A DNA stretch of 64,000 bases. Origin: CAYTXJ01 sp965613025. GTDB lineage: Bacteria; Desulfobacterota; DSM-4660; Desulfatiglandales; JALVMZ01. The translations under genes and the position numbers were made by a program. Under the pieces are notes generated by a model. That model was not told the origin of the DNA, did not search any database, and worked only from the letters and a program-made list of their open reading frames with translations. Shown one piece after another: positions 16,691 through 26,533 of the stretch. How positions within the stretch are numbered: the stretch's first letter is position 1; the number at the start of each line of letters is the position of its first letter. The stretch spans positions 1 to 64,000 of the forward strand of contig CBFDUE010000002.1 of assembly GCA_965613025.1 (NCBI GenBank). The letters are read 5' to 3'.

Positions 16691-19219
16691 TCAGATCTGT
16701 ATATATTTATAAAGTCTCTTACTGATCTGGGATAATATCTCAGAACGGGTCAATTCCTTTGGAAATAGATTGCCTTTTCCGGATATGAGATCGTTTAAAG
16801 ATGATATTGCATTTTGGAAATTGAGATGGCTTAAAGATTCTATGTTACTGATAATATTTAATTTTTGGTATCTTTTGCCAAGGAAGCTCATATATTTTAA
16901 AAGTCCTTTACCTTTTTTAGAGGGCCTTGCCTCCATTGCCCTTGAGGCAATCCAATAGGATTCTAAAAAGCTCTTAAGTATATTTCCAAACAGAGGGAGC
17001 TCTTTAATCCCCTTGAGAGTGGGATAAAATGAGTCATCTTCCAATCTTATATATCCGAGGGTTTCAAAGTATCTAAGGGTATTCAGGATCTTTGAGTTAA
17101 TCTCACTTTCTAAAAATGCAAATTCGTTCCTCAAGATCTCTTTTAAAAATTGAAATTCATCAAATAGAAGGGATAGATCCCTTTTCCTTTCCTTCCCTTT
17201 GAGAATTATAAGGGACAAGAGGCTGGGCTCTAAGAAATAGTGGATAATACAGTTCTTATAATAGTCAAGTTCAAGCTTTTTATTATCTTCCACATAGAAA
17301 AAGGGCTCTTCTTCGTCTATCTCTGGATTTAAGATTTCTACCACTTTTCTATCTGCAAGCATCTTAAGTGTCTCATCCACTGCATCTTCCATATCATTTA
17401 GGCTGTCAGAAAAGGGGGCTTTTATGTGCTGTAAAAATTCATATAGCCTTCTTACACTATCCTTGAGCCATGAGGCTTGAAAACCGTTTCTATGTGTTGA
17501 AAGTATTGCTGTTGAGACTATGGAAATTGGAGTTATTACAGTAACCTGATTAATGGCATTGATTAAGATCAGGGCAAGATCTCTGGATTCATCCTTTCCA
17601 TGATCTTCTCTGCCTTCCATATATTCTCTCAAGGATATGGGTCTGTTAAATCTTATATACACCTTCCCATACTTTCTTTTTAAGATGTTTCTGGCCTTAA
17701 AGATCATCCATATATCTTCTCTCTGCTTTTCAGCGCCAGTTATTTCCCTCAATAGCGATCCCTGCTCCACAATACGATCATAGATAATGGAAGCGGGAAC
17801 AAATATAATATCATTACAACAACCTTCTCTGTATGCCTGAATGAGTATGGAAAGAAAGCCTGTCTTAGGGATAACCAGTTTTCCGTTTCTGCTTCTTCCG
17901 CCCTCTATAAAGAACTCTATGGGATATCCTTCGCTCAGCAATATCTTTATATATCTGTTAAAGACCTCAGAGTATAGCTTTGCACCGGTAAAGGTGCGGC
18001 GGATAAAAAATGCCCCAGATTTTCTAAATATGTGCCCAACAGGCCAAAAGGCCAAATTCCTGCCTGCAGCAATCCGGGGTGTATGCATATGATTAAGATA
18101 GAGCATATGGTTTAATATCAGATAGTCCATATGGCTCTTATGTGATGGGACATACACTAAGGTGCCCTTTCTTGCCCATTCCCTAAGGGTAGATATCTCA
18201 TCTAATCTTATATCTATATCATCAAACATCCTCTTCCATAGCCTTTTTAAAAGCAGAGTAAATATCTGGACATAGGTGATACTGTAATCTGCCGCAATTT
18301 CTTGAAAATATTCCTTTGCCTTTTTTTTGAAATATCTGATCTTTCTTTTATCTCCTTTGCCCATCTTTTCTATCTTACTGGTTATTCGAGGGTCAGTGAG
18401 GACCATCTCCATGATCTGATCCCTTGATTTCATAATAGGGCCCAGTATTATCCGCTTTTGCCTATCTATCTCCTCAATTAATCTGTCCCTTAAAGATCGG
18501 GCAATTTCCTGAACTGAAGCCATTGAGGAGCATTCCTTTAGATATTCTCTCAGATTAAAGGGTGAGCCAAAATCCACAAATACCTGTCTGTGGAATCTGA
18601 AAAAAAGAATCATCTTGATAATTGCACCGGGTCTGTCTCTAAGGCCGAAGAAAATCTTTTTTAGTTCGCCCTCTTCCTTCTCTGGTGCCTGATGATATAT
18701 GATAAATTGGGGAATAATTATGATGGGATGAGAAATCCGTGATTGGGCCTGAATCAAAAACTGAAGATAATCGGGTTCCTTTCCCATAAAGTGTCGTCTG
18801 AAGATCTTTGGATCTATAAGAAATAGTAGAGAGGGTATCTTGTGTTCAAGGATATAGTTATAGAGGCTTTCCTCAGATACTCTTTTTTTTCTACTAAATA
18901 ATCCACTTATACTGTGCCATATATATCTTAAGGCAGGAGCTAAGGGACAGATCCATAGGGGTTTCATACCGAATGCATATCTGGGATATGGAAGGCGTTT
19001 GCTTCTAAATCCATAGTGAAACAGTAGATAATCAAGGGCACCTCTATATTTAATGGCATATACAATGGTTCCCTGTCTGTGGAGCTCTCTAAGCCTTTCC
19101 TTCCACTTAGGGTCCATATCCATCTTTTTAAACATCTTAAATAGCACATATGTAAGGAAGAGGCCTGGCTTATGATCAAATAGATATGGGGATATGGAAT
19201 CCTTTTTCATATGAGGCAT
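16691..19219 (-). CDS. plsB: glycerol-3-phosphate acyltransferase, PlsB type
   Basis: Membrane-associated acyltransferase thought to acylate glycerol 3-phosphate at the start of phospholipid synthesis. The 842-aa size matches PlsB (about 810 aa) rather than the short PlsC. The catalytic HX4D motif is HKSHMD at residues 360-365 and the glycerol-phosphate block FFIEGGRSRNGK lies near 440. The first 250 residues repeat a similar layout (KYRGALDYLLFH, FLIDPKIF), suggesting a degenerate duplicated acyltransferase half. Two starts (residues 1 and 4) are possible. Confidence 0.85.
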   Translation of the reverse strand: MPHMKKDSISPYLFDHKPGLFLTYVLFKMFKKMDMDPKWKERLRELHRQGTIVYAIKYRGALDYLLFHYGFRSKRLPYPRYAFGMKPLWICPLAPALRYIWHSISGLFSRKKRVSEESLYNYILEHKIPSLLFLIDPKIFRRHFMGKEPDYLQFLIQAQSRISHPIIIIPQFIIYHQAPEKEEGELKKIFFGLRDRPGAIIKMILFFRFHRQVFVDFGSPFNLREYLKECSSMASVQEIARSLRDRLIEEIDRQKRIILGPIMKSRDQIMEMVLTDPRITSKIEKMGKGDKRKIRYFKKKAKEYFQEIAADYSITYVQIFTLLLKRLWKRMFDDIDIRLDEISTLREWARKGTLVYVPSHKSHMDYLILNHMLYLNHMHTPRIAAGRNLAFWPVGHIFRKSGAFFIRRTFTGAKLYSEVFNRYIKILLSEGYPIEFFIEGGRSRNGKLVIPKTGFLSILIQAYREGCCNDIIFVPASIIYDRIVEQGSLLREITGAEKQREDIWMIFKARNILKRKYGKVYIRFNRPISLREYMEGREDHGKDESRDLALILINAINQVTVITPISIVSTAILSTHRNGFQASWLKDSVRRLYEFLQHIKAPFSDSLNDMEDAVDETLKMLADRKVVEILNPEIDEEEPFFYVEDNKKLELDYYKNCIIHYFLEPSLLSLIILKGKERKRDLSLLFDEFQFLKEILRNEFAFLESEINSKILNTLRYFETLGYIRLEDDSFYPTLKGIKELPLFGNILKSFLESYWIASRAMEARPSKKGKGLLKYMSFLGKRYQKLNIISNIESLSHLNFQNAISSLNDLISGKGNLFPKELTRSEILSQISKRLYKYIQI

Positions 19220-19272
19220 AACTAAAGCATATTTTATATAAGATCAATAACAAAAATCAGATTAAGATCCTA

Positions 19273-19301
19273 TTGACAAAAGACCATCCATTTATCACAA
19301 T
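19273..19301 (+). promoter_or_regulatory. candidate promoter for the 19.3-25.5 kb operon
   Basis: TTGACA at 19273-19278, 17-base spacer, CACAAT at 19296-19301. Transcription would begin near 19308, leaving a short leader with an AAAGGAGGAG ribosome site before the ATG at 19330. Confidence 0.5.
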
Positions 19302-19329
19302 AACAAAAAAATCTTAAAAGGAGGAGATC

Positions 19330-19830
19330 ATGTTAACTCCTGTGATAATATCAGGGCTTACAATGGATCCTGTAACCAATAGCCCTGTGGTAATATTAAA
19401 GGAGATAAATGGGGACAGAACACTTCCTATCTGGATAGGGGTTCTGGAGGCCACTGCCATTGCAAGTGAGCTCGAAGGAATTAAGTTTTCAAGACCCATG
19501 ACCCATGATCTCCTTAAAAACATATTAGGTATGGTAGATATAAAGGTCACCCGCGTAGAGGTATGTGATCTCAGAGACAATACCTATTATGCCCTGATAC
19601 ATCTTCTGCACAATGGCAAAGAGATAGCCATTGATGCCCGTCCCAGTGATGCCTTGGCACTGTCATTAAGGGTAAATGCCCCTATATTTGTGGCAGAAGA
19701 GGTGATAAGACAATCTGAAAATATAGAGATAGTAACTGAACCCCAGAGCAAGACCAAAAAGGGGAAGAAGAATTGGCAAGACATATTGGACGATCTTGAA
19801 CCCGATGATTTTGGGAAATACAAGATGTAG
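19330..19830 (+). CDS. bifunctional nuclease family protein
   Basis: 166 aa of the DUF151/BFN family: SGLTMDPVTNSPVVILKE, LPIWIGVLEATAIA and DARPSDALALSLRVNAPIFV are all characteristic. Family members have reported RNase/DNase activity in plants, but bacterial roles are unclear. An excellent ribosome site precedes it. Two bases separate it from the PHP-domain gene. Confidence 0.9.
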   Translation: MLTPVIISGLTMDPVTNSPVVILKEINGDRTLPIWIGVLEATAIASELEGIKFSRPMTHDLLKNILGMVDIKVTRVEVCDLRDNTYYALIHLLHNGKEIAIDARPSDALALSLRVNAPIFVAEEVIRQSENIEIVTEPQSKTKKGKKNWQDILDDLEPDDFGKYKM

Positions 19831-19832
19831 AG

Positions 19833-20489
19833 ATGATTGATCTTCACACCCATTCTTTCCTCAGTGATGGTGAGTTGATCCCTTCAGAGCTTATAAGAAG
19901 ATATGAGGCCAAAGGCTACAGAGCTGTTGCCATAACTGATCATTGTGATCATTCAAATCTGGAAGAGCTCCTCTCCAAGCTAATAAGATTAAAGAAAGAG
20001 ATATCATCCCATTCTTCCATATTGTTTGTACCTGGGATAGAGATAACACATGTGCATCCCAAACTAATTGGGGATCTTATAGATAGGGCCAGAAAGATGG
20101 GTGCTGAGATTGTGGTGGTGCATGGAGAAAGTATTGTAGAGCCAGTGTTGAAGGGGACAAACAGAGCAGCAATTGAAGCTGGTGCAGACATACTTGCACA
20201 CCCCGGATTGATTGAGATGGAAGATGTGGTGATGGCAAAGGAAAGGGACGTGTTTTTAGAACTTTCTGCAAGAAAAGGTCATTGCCTTACAAATGGACAT
20301 GTGGCAAGGCTTGCTATGGAAAAGGGCGCATCTTTACTTCTAAATTCTGATTCTCACTCTCCCTCAGATATAATGGATGAAGATCTTGCCAGGTCTATTG
20401 TAAAAGGTGCTGGATTGGATAGTAATGGCTTTAGACGATGTATGGAAAATGCCCGCCTTTTGCTAAAGAAAAAAGGCTATTCCATTTAG
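19833..20489 (+). CDS. PHP-domain metal-dependent phosphohydrolase
   Basis: 218 aa. The metal-binding motifs of the PHP fold are present: DLHTHSFLSDGE at the N-terminus, ITDHCDHSN near residue 35, HPGL near 115 and NSDSHSP near 170. The histidinol-phosphatase-like subfamily is the closest guess. It lacks the polymerase fusion, so it acts as a stand-alone phosphoesterase. Tight spacing places it in the operon with the nuclease and transglutaminase genes. Confidence 0.85.
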   Translation: MIDLHTHSFLSDGELIPSELIRRYEAKGYRAVAITDHCDHSNLEELLSKLIRLKKEISSHSSILFVPGIEITHVHPKLIGDLIDRARKMGAEIVVVHGESIVEPVLKGTNRAAIEAGADILAHPGLIEMEDVVMAKERDVFLELSARKGHCLTNGHVARLAMEKGASLLLNSDSHSPSDIMDEDLARSIVKGAGLDSNGFRRCMENARLLLKKKGYSI

Positions 20490-20496
20490 TTTAAAG

Positions 20497-21984
20497 ATGA
20501 ACACTAAGACCCTGTTTAACCTCTTTTCCATATCTGTTGTCCTGTTTTGGTTAATAATGATATCTCTGCTTGTAATTAATACCCACAAAAGCAATAGAGC
20601 CATATATGGAATATCTCCTACAACTGACATAAAGACTCAAGAGAGGAGGGAATGGAAGGAGATATTCTTTAAGAATAGAAAGGTGGGATATGCACTTACC
20701 ATCTTAAATCCCATTAAGGATGATGGATATTTCTTTCAGGAAGAGATCTACTTAAGAATGAATATTATGGGATATCTGAATTCCATGAATGTGATAACTC
20801 AATGCAAATTAGATCAAAAATTTCAGCTCAGAGAGTTTAACTTCAGGATGAGGTCTGGATTAATGGTTTTTCACCTGAAAGGGAGGGTAGTGGCAAAGGA
20901 GCTTATTATTGAAAGAGGAGATGGAAAGATCATCCAGAGAATAAGGCTGAAAGAACTGCCCTTAGTAAGTAGTGCACTTGAATCTTTTTTTATAACTAAG
21001 AGGCTTAAGGTTGGGCAGAGTTTTTATATACCCATTTTTGACCCCACCACTTTATCTGTCAGACCTCTGAGGATAGAGGTAGCAAAGAGGGAGAAGATCC
21101 GCATAAAAAGGCTTACATTTGATTCCTACCTTTTAAGGACTAAGCTTTGGGGAAGAGATTTTAAGGTATGGATATCTGATGATGGAGAGGTCTTAAAAGA
21201 GGAAGGCTTCTTGGGACTTACCACTATAAGATCTAATGCAGCTTCGGCACTATCAGGGATTAAAGAATCTTCGGGACAGGATCTATATGATATAGTGGCA
21301 ATTAAAGTGGAGCGAAAATTGACAGATATCCCATCATTGAGAACCCTTAAGTTGAGATTAAAGGGGATAGATCTATCCATCATAGATCCTGATATATGGG
21401 ATGGAAGGAGACAGAAAAGGATTAAAGATGTTATCGTTATAAGTAAAGAGAGGGTATTGCATAATTTATTCTCTTATAAGTTGCCTTTTAAAGGAAAGGA
21501 TATGGAAATCTATCTGAGGGCAGATATAAACATTGAATCTGATAGCCCAGTTATTAAAGAAAAGGCAAAGGAGATAATTGGCAGCACAGATAACCCCTTT
21601 TGGGCGTGTAAAAAGATTGTAAATTGGGTTTACAAGACATTAGAAAAGCGACCTATGTTTTCCTTTCCAAGTGCATTGGAGGTATTAAAGGTAAAAGCAG
21701 GGGACTGCAATGAGCATGCCGTTTTGACTGCGGCACTTCTAAGGGCAGTTGGTATTCCTGCCAAGGTGGTGATCGGCCTGGTATACAATAGAGGATGTTT
21801 TTACTATCATGCCTGGAATGAGGCCTATATGGGAGAATGGATCTCATTGGACTCTGTCATGAACCAGATACCTGCAGATGTAACACACTTAAAGTTAATT
21901 GAAGGTGGGCCTGAAAAACAGGCCAAGATCCTCTCATTTATTGGAAAGATAAAGATAGATGTTATGGATTTTACTTATGATTGA
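20497..21984 (+). CDS. membrane-anchored transglutaminase-like protein
   Basis: 495 aa with one N-terminal membrane helix (residues 6-26) and a large extracytoplasmic part. The transglutaminase/cysteine-protease core is near the C-terminus: AGDCNEHAVLTAALLRAVGIPA carries the Cys, YYHAWNEAY the His and WISLDSVMNQ the Asp. Substrate unknown. It overlaps the ABC ATPase gene by eight bases, implying joint function with the exporter. Confidence 0.85.
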   Translation: MNTKTLFNLFSISVVLFWLIMISLLVINTHKSNRAIYGISPTTDIKTQERREWKEIFFKNRKVGYALTILNPIKDDGYFFQEEIYLRMNIMGYLNSMNVITQCKLDQKFQLREFNFRMRSGLMVFHLKGRVVAKELIIERGDGKIIQRIRLKELPLVSSALESFFITKRLKVGQSFYIPIFDPTTLSVRPLRIEVAKREKIRIKRLTFDSYLLRTKLWGRDFKVWISDDGEVLKEEGFLGLTTIRSNAASALSGIKESSGQDLYDIVAIKVERKLTDIPSLRTLKLRLKGIDLSIIDPDIWDGRRQKRIKDVIVISKERVLHNLFSYKLPFKGKDMEIYLRADINIESDSPVIKEKAKEIIGSTDNPFWACKKIVNWVYKTLEKRPMFSFPSALEVLKVKAGDCNEHAVLTAALLRAVGIPAKVVIGLVYNRGCFYYHAWNEAYMGEWISLDSVMNQIPADVTHLKLIEGGPEKQAKILSFIGKIKIDVMDFTYD

Positions 21985-22711
21985 ACTGGTTAATCTTTCA
22001 AAGAGCTATAGGAATATAAAGGCGGTGGATAATATTAATCTAAGGATTGAGAAGGGAACGATCTTTGGGTTCTTAGGGCCAAATGGTGCTGGAAAGACAA
22101 CCACTATTAAGATGATGGCAGGAGTTATGAACCCTACAGGTGGAAAGATCATTTTGGATGGAATTGATCTAATAAATGACCCTGTTTCAGCCAAGAAAAT
22201 AGTAGGATATATCCCTGATAGGCCTTTTCTGTATGAGAGACTTACTGGCTGGGAGTTTTTAAAATTAATATCTGCCCTATATGGTATGAATGGCTCTGCG
22301 GAGTTGGATAAGAAGATCTTAAGACTTCTTCATCTATTTGAGATAGCCGAGTGGAAAGACGAACTTATTGAAAGTTATTCACATGGAATGAAGCAGAGAC
22401 TGGTTATGTGTTCAGCCCTAATCCATGACCCTAAGATATTGATTGTGGATGAACCCATGGTGGGGCTTGATCCAAAGGCTATGAGGCTTGTTAAAGAGAT
22501 CTTTAGAAAAAAGGCACAGGAAGGAATGACCCTATTTATATCCACCCATTCATTAGAAGTAGCACAGGAGTTGTGTAATGAGGTTGCAATCATTCATAAA
22601 GGCAGGATTGTGGCTCAGGGAACCTTAGATGAGTTAAAAAAAGAGGCGCGCTTGGACGGAACCCTTGAAGACATATTTTTAAAGATCATAGAAGAGGAAA
22701 TGAATGATTGA
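21977..22711 (+). CDS. ABC transporter ATP-binding protein (exporter type)
   Basis: 244 aa. Walker A GPNGAGKTTT, signature SHGMKQRL, Walker B LIVDEPMVGLDP and the switch His in ISTHSLEV are present. The ABC-2/DrrA-like architecture with a short C-terminal extension suggests export. The ATG at 21977 lies inside the end of the transglutaminase gene. The stop overlaps the permease start by one base. Confidence 0.93.
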   Translation: MIELVNLSKSYRNIKAVDNINLRIEKGTIFGFLGPNGAGKTTTIKMMAGVMNPTGGKIILDGIDLINDPVSAKKIVGYIPDRPFLYERLTGWEFLKLISALYGMNGSAELDKKILRLLHLFEIAEWKDELIESYSHGMKQRLVMCSALIHDPKILIVDEPMVGLDPKAMRLVKEIFRKKAQEGMTLFISTHSLEVAQELCNEVAIIHKGRIVAQGTLDELKKEARLDGTLEDIFLKIIEEEMND

Positions 22712-24405
22712 TGGAAGATCTGTTAATTCTCATCAGTCCCAGAATCTTAGCCCTTAAAAATAGGGTTAATCGTATAGAGAAGAGATCCAAAATTATTTAT
22801 GCGGTATTGGGAGGAATAATACTTTGGGTGGGGATATCATATGCATGTATAAAAGTGCTTTTTTATTTTAAGTCAATTGAGGTGATAGGAGATCTTCTAA
22901 ATTACAGACTGCTTTCCATGATCCTCCTTACCTTTTTTTCCCTCCTTATTATAAGTAACATAATAACCTCACTTTCTAATCTCTATATATCCAGAGACCT
23001 GGAATTACTCCATTCAATGCCAGTTTCTTCAGATAAGATATATGTGGCAAAGGCATTCTATACCCTTCTTGACAGCTCCTGGATGATAGCTGTCTTTGGT
23101 ATCCCTGTGCTTATTGCCTTTGGCTGGGTATATAAGACAGGGGCTCTATATTATTTTCATATGCTCCATTGTATATTTGCATTTGTGATTATCTCTGCCA
23201 ATGTGGGAATAATGGTCACTATGATACTTACAAATCTTTTTCCCGCACAAAGGACAAAAGATATACTCATGTTATTGACAGTCATAATGATAGCCTCGCT
23301 TTATCTGCTATTTAGACTTCTCAGGCCAGAGAGGCTCGTGGATCCTGACTCCTTTTTTTCCATAATTCATTATATGGGAGCACTTAAAAAGACCGATTCT
23401 CCCTATCTTCCCACCTTTTGGATTACCTCTATCTTATGGTCCCTTCTAACAAATGAAAAGGGATCTCCTTTTATCTTTAATACACTGATGTTATGGAGCA
23501 CTGCCTTAGCACTTACTGTGATAAACATATGGCTTTCCAGATGGATCTATTTTAAGGGATATTCAAAGGCCCATGAGGCAAAGAGAAGGATTATTACCGG
23601 CTCTTTTATAAACAACATCATAAAGAAATTGTTAAGACCTTTTATGTCACAAGATCTCGTTCTAATGATAGACAAAGAGATTAGGGCATTTTTTAGAGAT
23701 AATACCCAATGGTCTCAGCTCTTATTGCTTTTAGCCTTAATTGTAGTCTATCTATATAATTTTAAGGTGCTACCTTTAGAGAAGGCATATATACGAATTG
23801 ATATACTACAGAATGAGATTGCATTTTTGAACTTGGGACTATCTGGTTTTGTTGTATCAGCTATTGCAACGAGATTTATTTACCCGTCTATCAGTTCGGA
23901 AGGGGAGGCATTTTGGATAATTCGCTCTTCCCCATTTTCTATGCAGAGGTTTATCTGGTGTAAGTATCTATTCTATCTCCCATTTATGTTAATTTTAGGA
24001 GAGATACTAATTATAAGCACAAATATAATTCTAAATGTATCCAAGGCATTAATGTATAGCACTTCAGTAACCCTTTTTTTTGTTACATTTTCAATAGTAG
24101 CAATCGCCTTAAGAATGGGTGCTCAATATCCCAATTTTCGTTATGAAAATATCGCACAGATATCCACTGGTATAGGTGGGTTAACCTTTATGATAATAAG
24201 TGTGGCTTTTATCATCCTTGTAATGGCAATAGAGACAGGCCCTGTATATATTCTTTTTATGTCTGAATTTAAAGATATATCCATAAGCATATTAAAATGG
24301 ATATATATAATCCTTTCATTTTCTTTTGTTCTGTTTTTAACATTTTTTATAACATATAGATCGTTAAAGATAGCGATTTTAAGGCTTGAAAGATTGGAGA
24401 CCTAA
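22711..24405 (+). CDS. ABC exporter permease, large multi-pass
   Basis: 564 aa with roughly twelve to fourteen hydrophobic helices, for example ILWVGISYACIKVLFYF, LLTFFSLLIISNIITSL and VVYLYNF. No sequence motif defines its substrate. A segment SISSEGEAFWIIRSSPF is typical of permeases annotated as putative ABC exporters. Start at ATG 22711, sharing one base with the ATPase stop. Confidence 0.85.
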   Translation: MEDLLILISPRILALKNRVNRIEKRSKIIYAVLGGIILWVGISYACIKVLFYFKSIEVIGDLLNYRLLSMILLTFFSLLIISNIITSLSNLYISRDLELLHSMPVSSDKIYVAKAFYTLLDSSWMIAVFGIPVLIAFGWVYKTGALYYFHMLHCIFAFVIISANVGIMVTMILTNLFPAQRTKDILMLLTVIMIASLYLLFRLLRPERLVDPDSFFSIIHYMGALKKTDSPYLPTFWITSILWSLLTNEKGSPFIFNTLMLWSTALALTVINIWLSRWIYFKGYSKAHEAKRRIITGSFINNIIKKLLRPFMSQDLVLMIDKEIRAFFRDNTQWSQLLLLLALIVVYLYNFKVLPLEKAYIRIDILQNEIAFLNLGLSGFVVSAIATRFIYPSISSEGEAFWIIRSSPFSMQRFIWCKYLFYLPFMLILGEILIISTNIILNVSKALMYSTSVTLFFVTFSIVAIALRMGAQYPNFRYENIAQISTGIGGLTFMIISVAFIILVMAIETGPVYILFMSEFKDISISILKWIYIILSFSFVLFLTFFITYRSLKIAILRLERLET

Positions 24406-24409
24406 AATT

Positions 24410-25474
24410 ATGACAGATATTATGTTCGGTCATGAATATATTGGAAACATTCATATACACACAATCAGAAGTGATGGGGGGAAAGACATTGAAGAGATTG
24501 CAGGCATCGCCCAAGATATGGGGCTTGATTTTATCTGTATAACTGATCATGATTTTACCCAGACTACTCTCCCCCTAAAAAAAGAGGGATTTTACGGAGA
24601 TATAGCTGTGCTGATCGGCCTTGAAATAGGTAAGGATGATCATCACTATCTTGCATTTGGTATAAAAGATCTCATACGGTATGACAATTTAAGCCCTCAA
24701 GAGATTATTGATAAGGTTTATAATCAAGGGGGTTTTGGCTTTTTAGCCCATCCCTTTGAAAAGGGGATGCCATTTTTTGAAAGATCAAAGGCATATATAT
24801 GGAGAGATCTAAGAGTTAAAGGTTTTACAGGAATATGCATCTGGAATTTTATGTCAAGATGGAAAGAGAGAGTTAAATCGCCCATACACGGAATTGTGAT
24901 GCTCTGTTTCAAACGTGAACTTTTAAAGGGGCCAAGTAAAAAGACCATGGAGTTTTATGATACATTATGCCTTAGCAGAAAGGTGGTGGCTATAGGAGGA
25001 TCGGATGCACACGGAACTATCTTTAAATACGGGCCTTTTTCATTTACCCCCATCTCTTATGAGTTTTTGTTAAATTCCATAAATATTCATATATTTTTAA
25101 ATTCTCCTCTTCCAAGAGAATTTAAAGAGGCTAAGGAGCTGATCTATGACGCCATTAAAAAGGGAAGGCTATTTATTGCCCACGATGGCCTTAGCCCTTC
25201 CAAAAATTTTAGATTTGAATTTGTATCATTAAAGGGATCAGACCTATTTATGGGAGAAGAATCCTCCTTTGAAGAGGGCCATCTGCTTATCCAACTTCCC
25301 AGTGTGGGGCAGATCAGAATTATTAGAAATGGAAGGGTTGTGAGAATAATACATGGTATAGGAGGAATTCATCGTGTAACTGAAGAAGGGATTTATAGAG
25401 TGGAGGTGTATAAACATATCCCCATCTTTGGCTGGAGGCCTTGGATATTTTCAAACCCAATCTATTTAAGATAA
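24410..25474 (+). CDS. PHP-domain protein
   Basis: 354 aa. PHP motifs: NIHIHTIRSDGG, ITDHDFTQ, AHPFEKG and GGSDAHGT. A C-terminal beta-rich domain (from about residue 260) ends in PIFGWRPWIFSNPIYLR, as in PHP proteins of the CehA/McbA type. The ATG at 24410 follows GGAG; an in-frame TTG at 24386 lies in the upstream gene. It ends two bases from the convergent selD stop, so the two transcripts must overlap or share a terminator. Confidence 0.85.
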   Translation: MTDIMFGHEYIGNIHIHTIRSDGGKDIEEIAGIAQDMGLDFICITDHDFTQTTLPLKKEGFYGDIAVLIGLEIGKDDHHYLAFGIKDLIRYDNLSPQEIIDKVYNQGGFGFLAHPFEKGMPFFERSKAYIWRDLRVKGFTGICIWNFMSRWKERVKSPIHGIVMLCFKRELLKGPSKKTMEFYDTLCLSRKVVAIGGSDAHGTIFKYGPFSFTPISYEFLLNSINIHIFLNSPLPREFKEAKELIYDAIKKGRLFIAHDGLSPSKNFRFEFVSLKGSDLFMGEESSFEEGHLLIQLPSVGQIRIIRNGRVVRIIHGIGGIHRVTEEGIYRVEVYKHIPIFGWRPWIFSNPIYLR

Positions 25475-25476
25475 TG

Positions 25477-26526
25477 TTAAACTACGACTATCTTTTCTGC
25501 CGGTTCTGAAACCACTTCACCTATGATAGTAGCATCCTGTATTCCGTTATTTTTTAGTTCCTGGATCAAAGAAAGAGAATGTCTTTCTGCAATACATATG
25601 AGCAGGCCTCCTGAGGTCTGTGGATCAAATAGAATTGGTTCAATTGATCTATCCACTTTAGATTGAATCTCTACCATTGACTGGCGAAATTCGCGATTTC
25701 TGTATGTCCCTGCTGGGATAAGCCCCATCTTGGCATATTCAACTGCCTTAGGAATTATGGGCAATTTATCAGAGTAGATCTTAAACCCCAATTTGGACTC
25801 TTCAACCATCTCACACATATGGCCTAAGAGTCCAAATCCAGTGATATCAGTGCAGGCTGTCACCGGAAATCGGAGCATCACCTCAGAGGCCTTTCTATTA
25901 AGAGTGGCCATAAGTTGAGTTACATAATCAATTACGGATTGATCTGCAAGCCCCCCTTTTATAGCAGTGTTAATTATTCCAGTTCCAAGAGGCTTTGTAA
26001 GGATCAGTTTATCTCCCAGTTTAAATCCATCCTTTCTTATTATACGCTCTGGATGTATAAAGCCAGTTACTGATAGGCCATACTTAAGCTCTTTATCTTC
26101 CACACTGTGTCCTCCCACAAGTACCACTTCAGCCTCTTTCATCTTCTCAAGTCCCCCCTGTAAAACCTCCCTTAAAACAGAGATATCCATATCTTCCCTT
26201 GGAAATGCAACAAGATTCATGGCGGTCTTGGGGACTCCTCCCATTGCATAGATATCGCTCAAGGCATTGGCAGCAGCAATCTTTCCAAACCAATATGGAT
26301 CATCCACAATGGGGGTAAAAAAATCTACGGTCTGGATAATGGCAAGTTCATCATTTATCTTATATACCCCAGCATCATCTGCTCGTGCAAGACCCACGAT
26401 CAGATTGGGGTCAGTAGGAAATTCCATTCCACACAAAGCTCTATCCAGATCCCCTGGAGGCAGTTTTGAAGCTCAACCTGAGCCTTTAACCGTTTCGGTC
26501 AAGCGAAGTCCTTCTTTAACTTTCAT
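25477..26526 (-). CDS. selD: selenide, water dikinase containing in-frame UGA (selenocysteine)
   Basis: Makes selenophosphate from selenide and ATP. The ATG at 26526 follows AAGGAG and opens MKVKEGLRLTETVKGSG, then TGA at 26475-26473, then ASKLPPGDLDRALCG, continuous with the rest of SelD. The UGA falls exactly at the known active-site Cys/Sec position, so it reads as selenocysteine and the full protein is 349 aa. Naive calling starts at 26436 and loses the N-terminus. Later motifs include DFFTPIVDDPYWFGKIAAANALSD and CTDITGFGLLGH. It is the last gene of the selenium operon. Confidence 0.93.
26444..26472 (-). promoter_or_regulatory. putative bacterial SECIS hairpin in selD
   Basis: Fourteen bases after the UGA, TCCAG (26458-26454) and CTGGA (26448-26444) form a stem with a GGGAT loop. 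Weaker pairing of flanking AAA and TTT bases below gives an extended hairpin. Position and a G-rich apical loop fit SelB-recognised bacterial SECIS elements; the loop sequence is not proof. Confidence 0.55.
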
Positions 26527-26533
26527 GAACTTC

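Noticed and set aside
25477..26436. selD as a truncated gene or pseudogene beginning at 26436
   Set aside because: Reading the UGA at 26475-26473 as Sec restores the conserved N-terminus, with a good ribosome site before the ATG at 26526.
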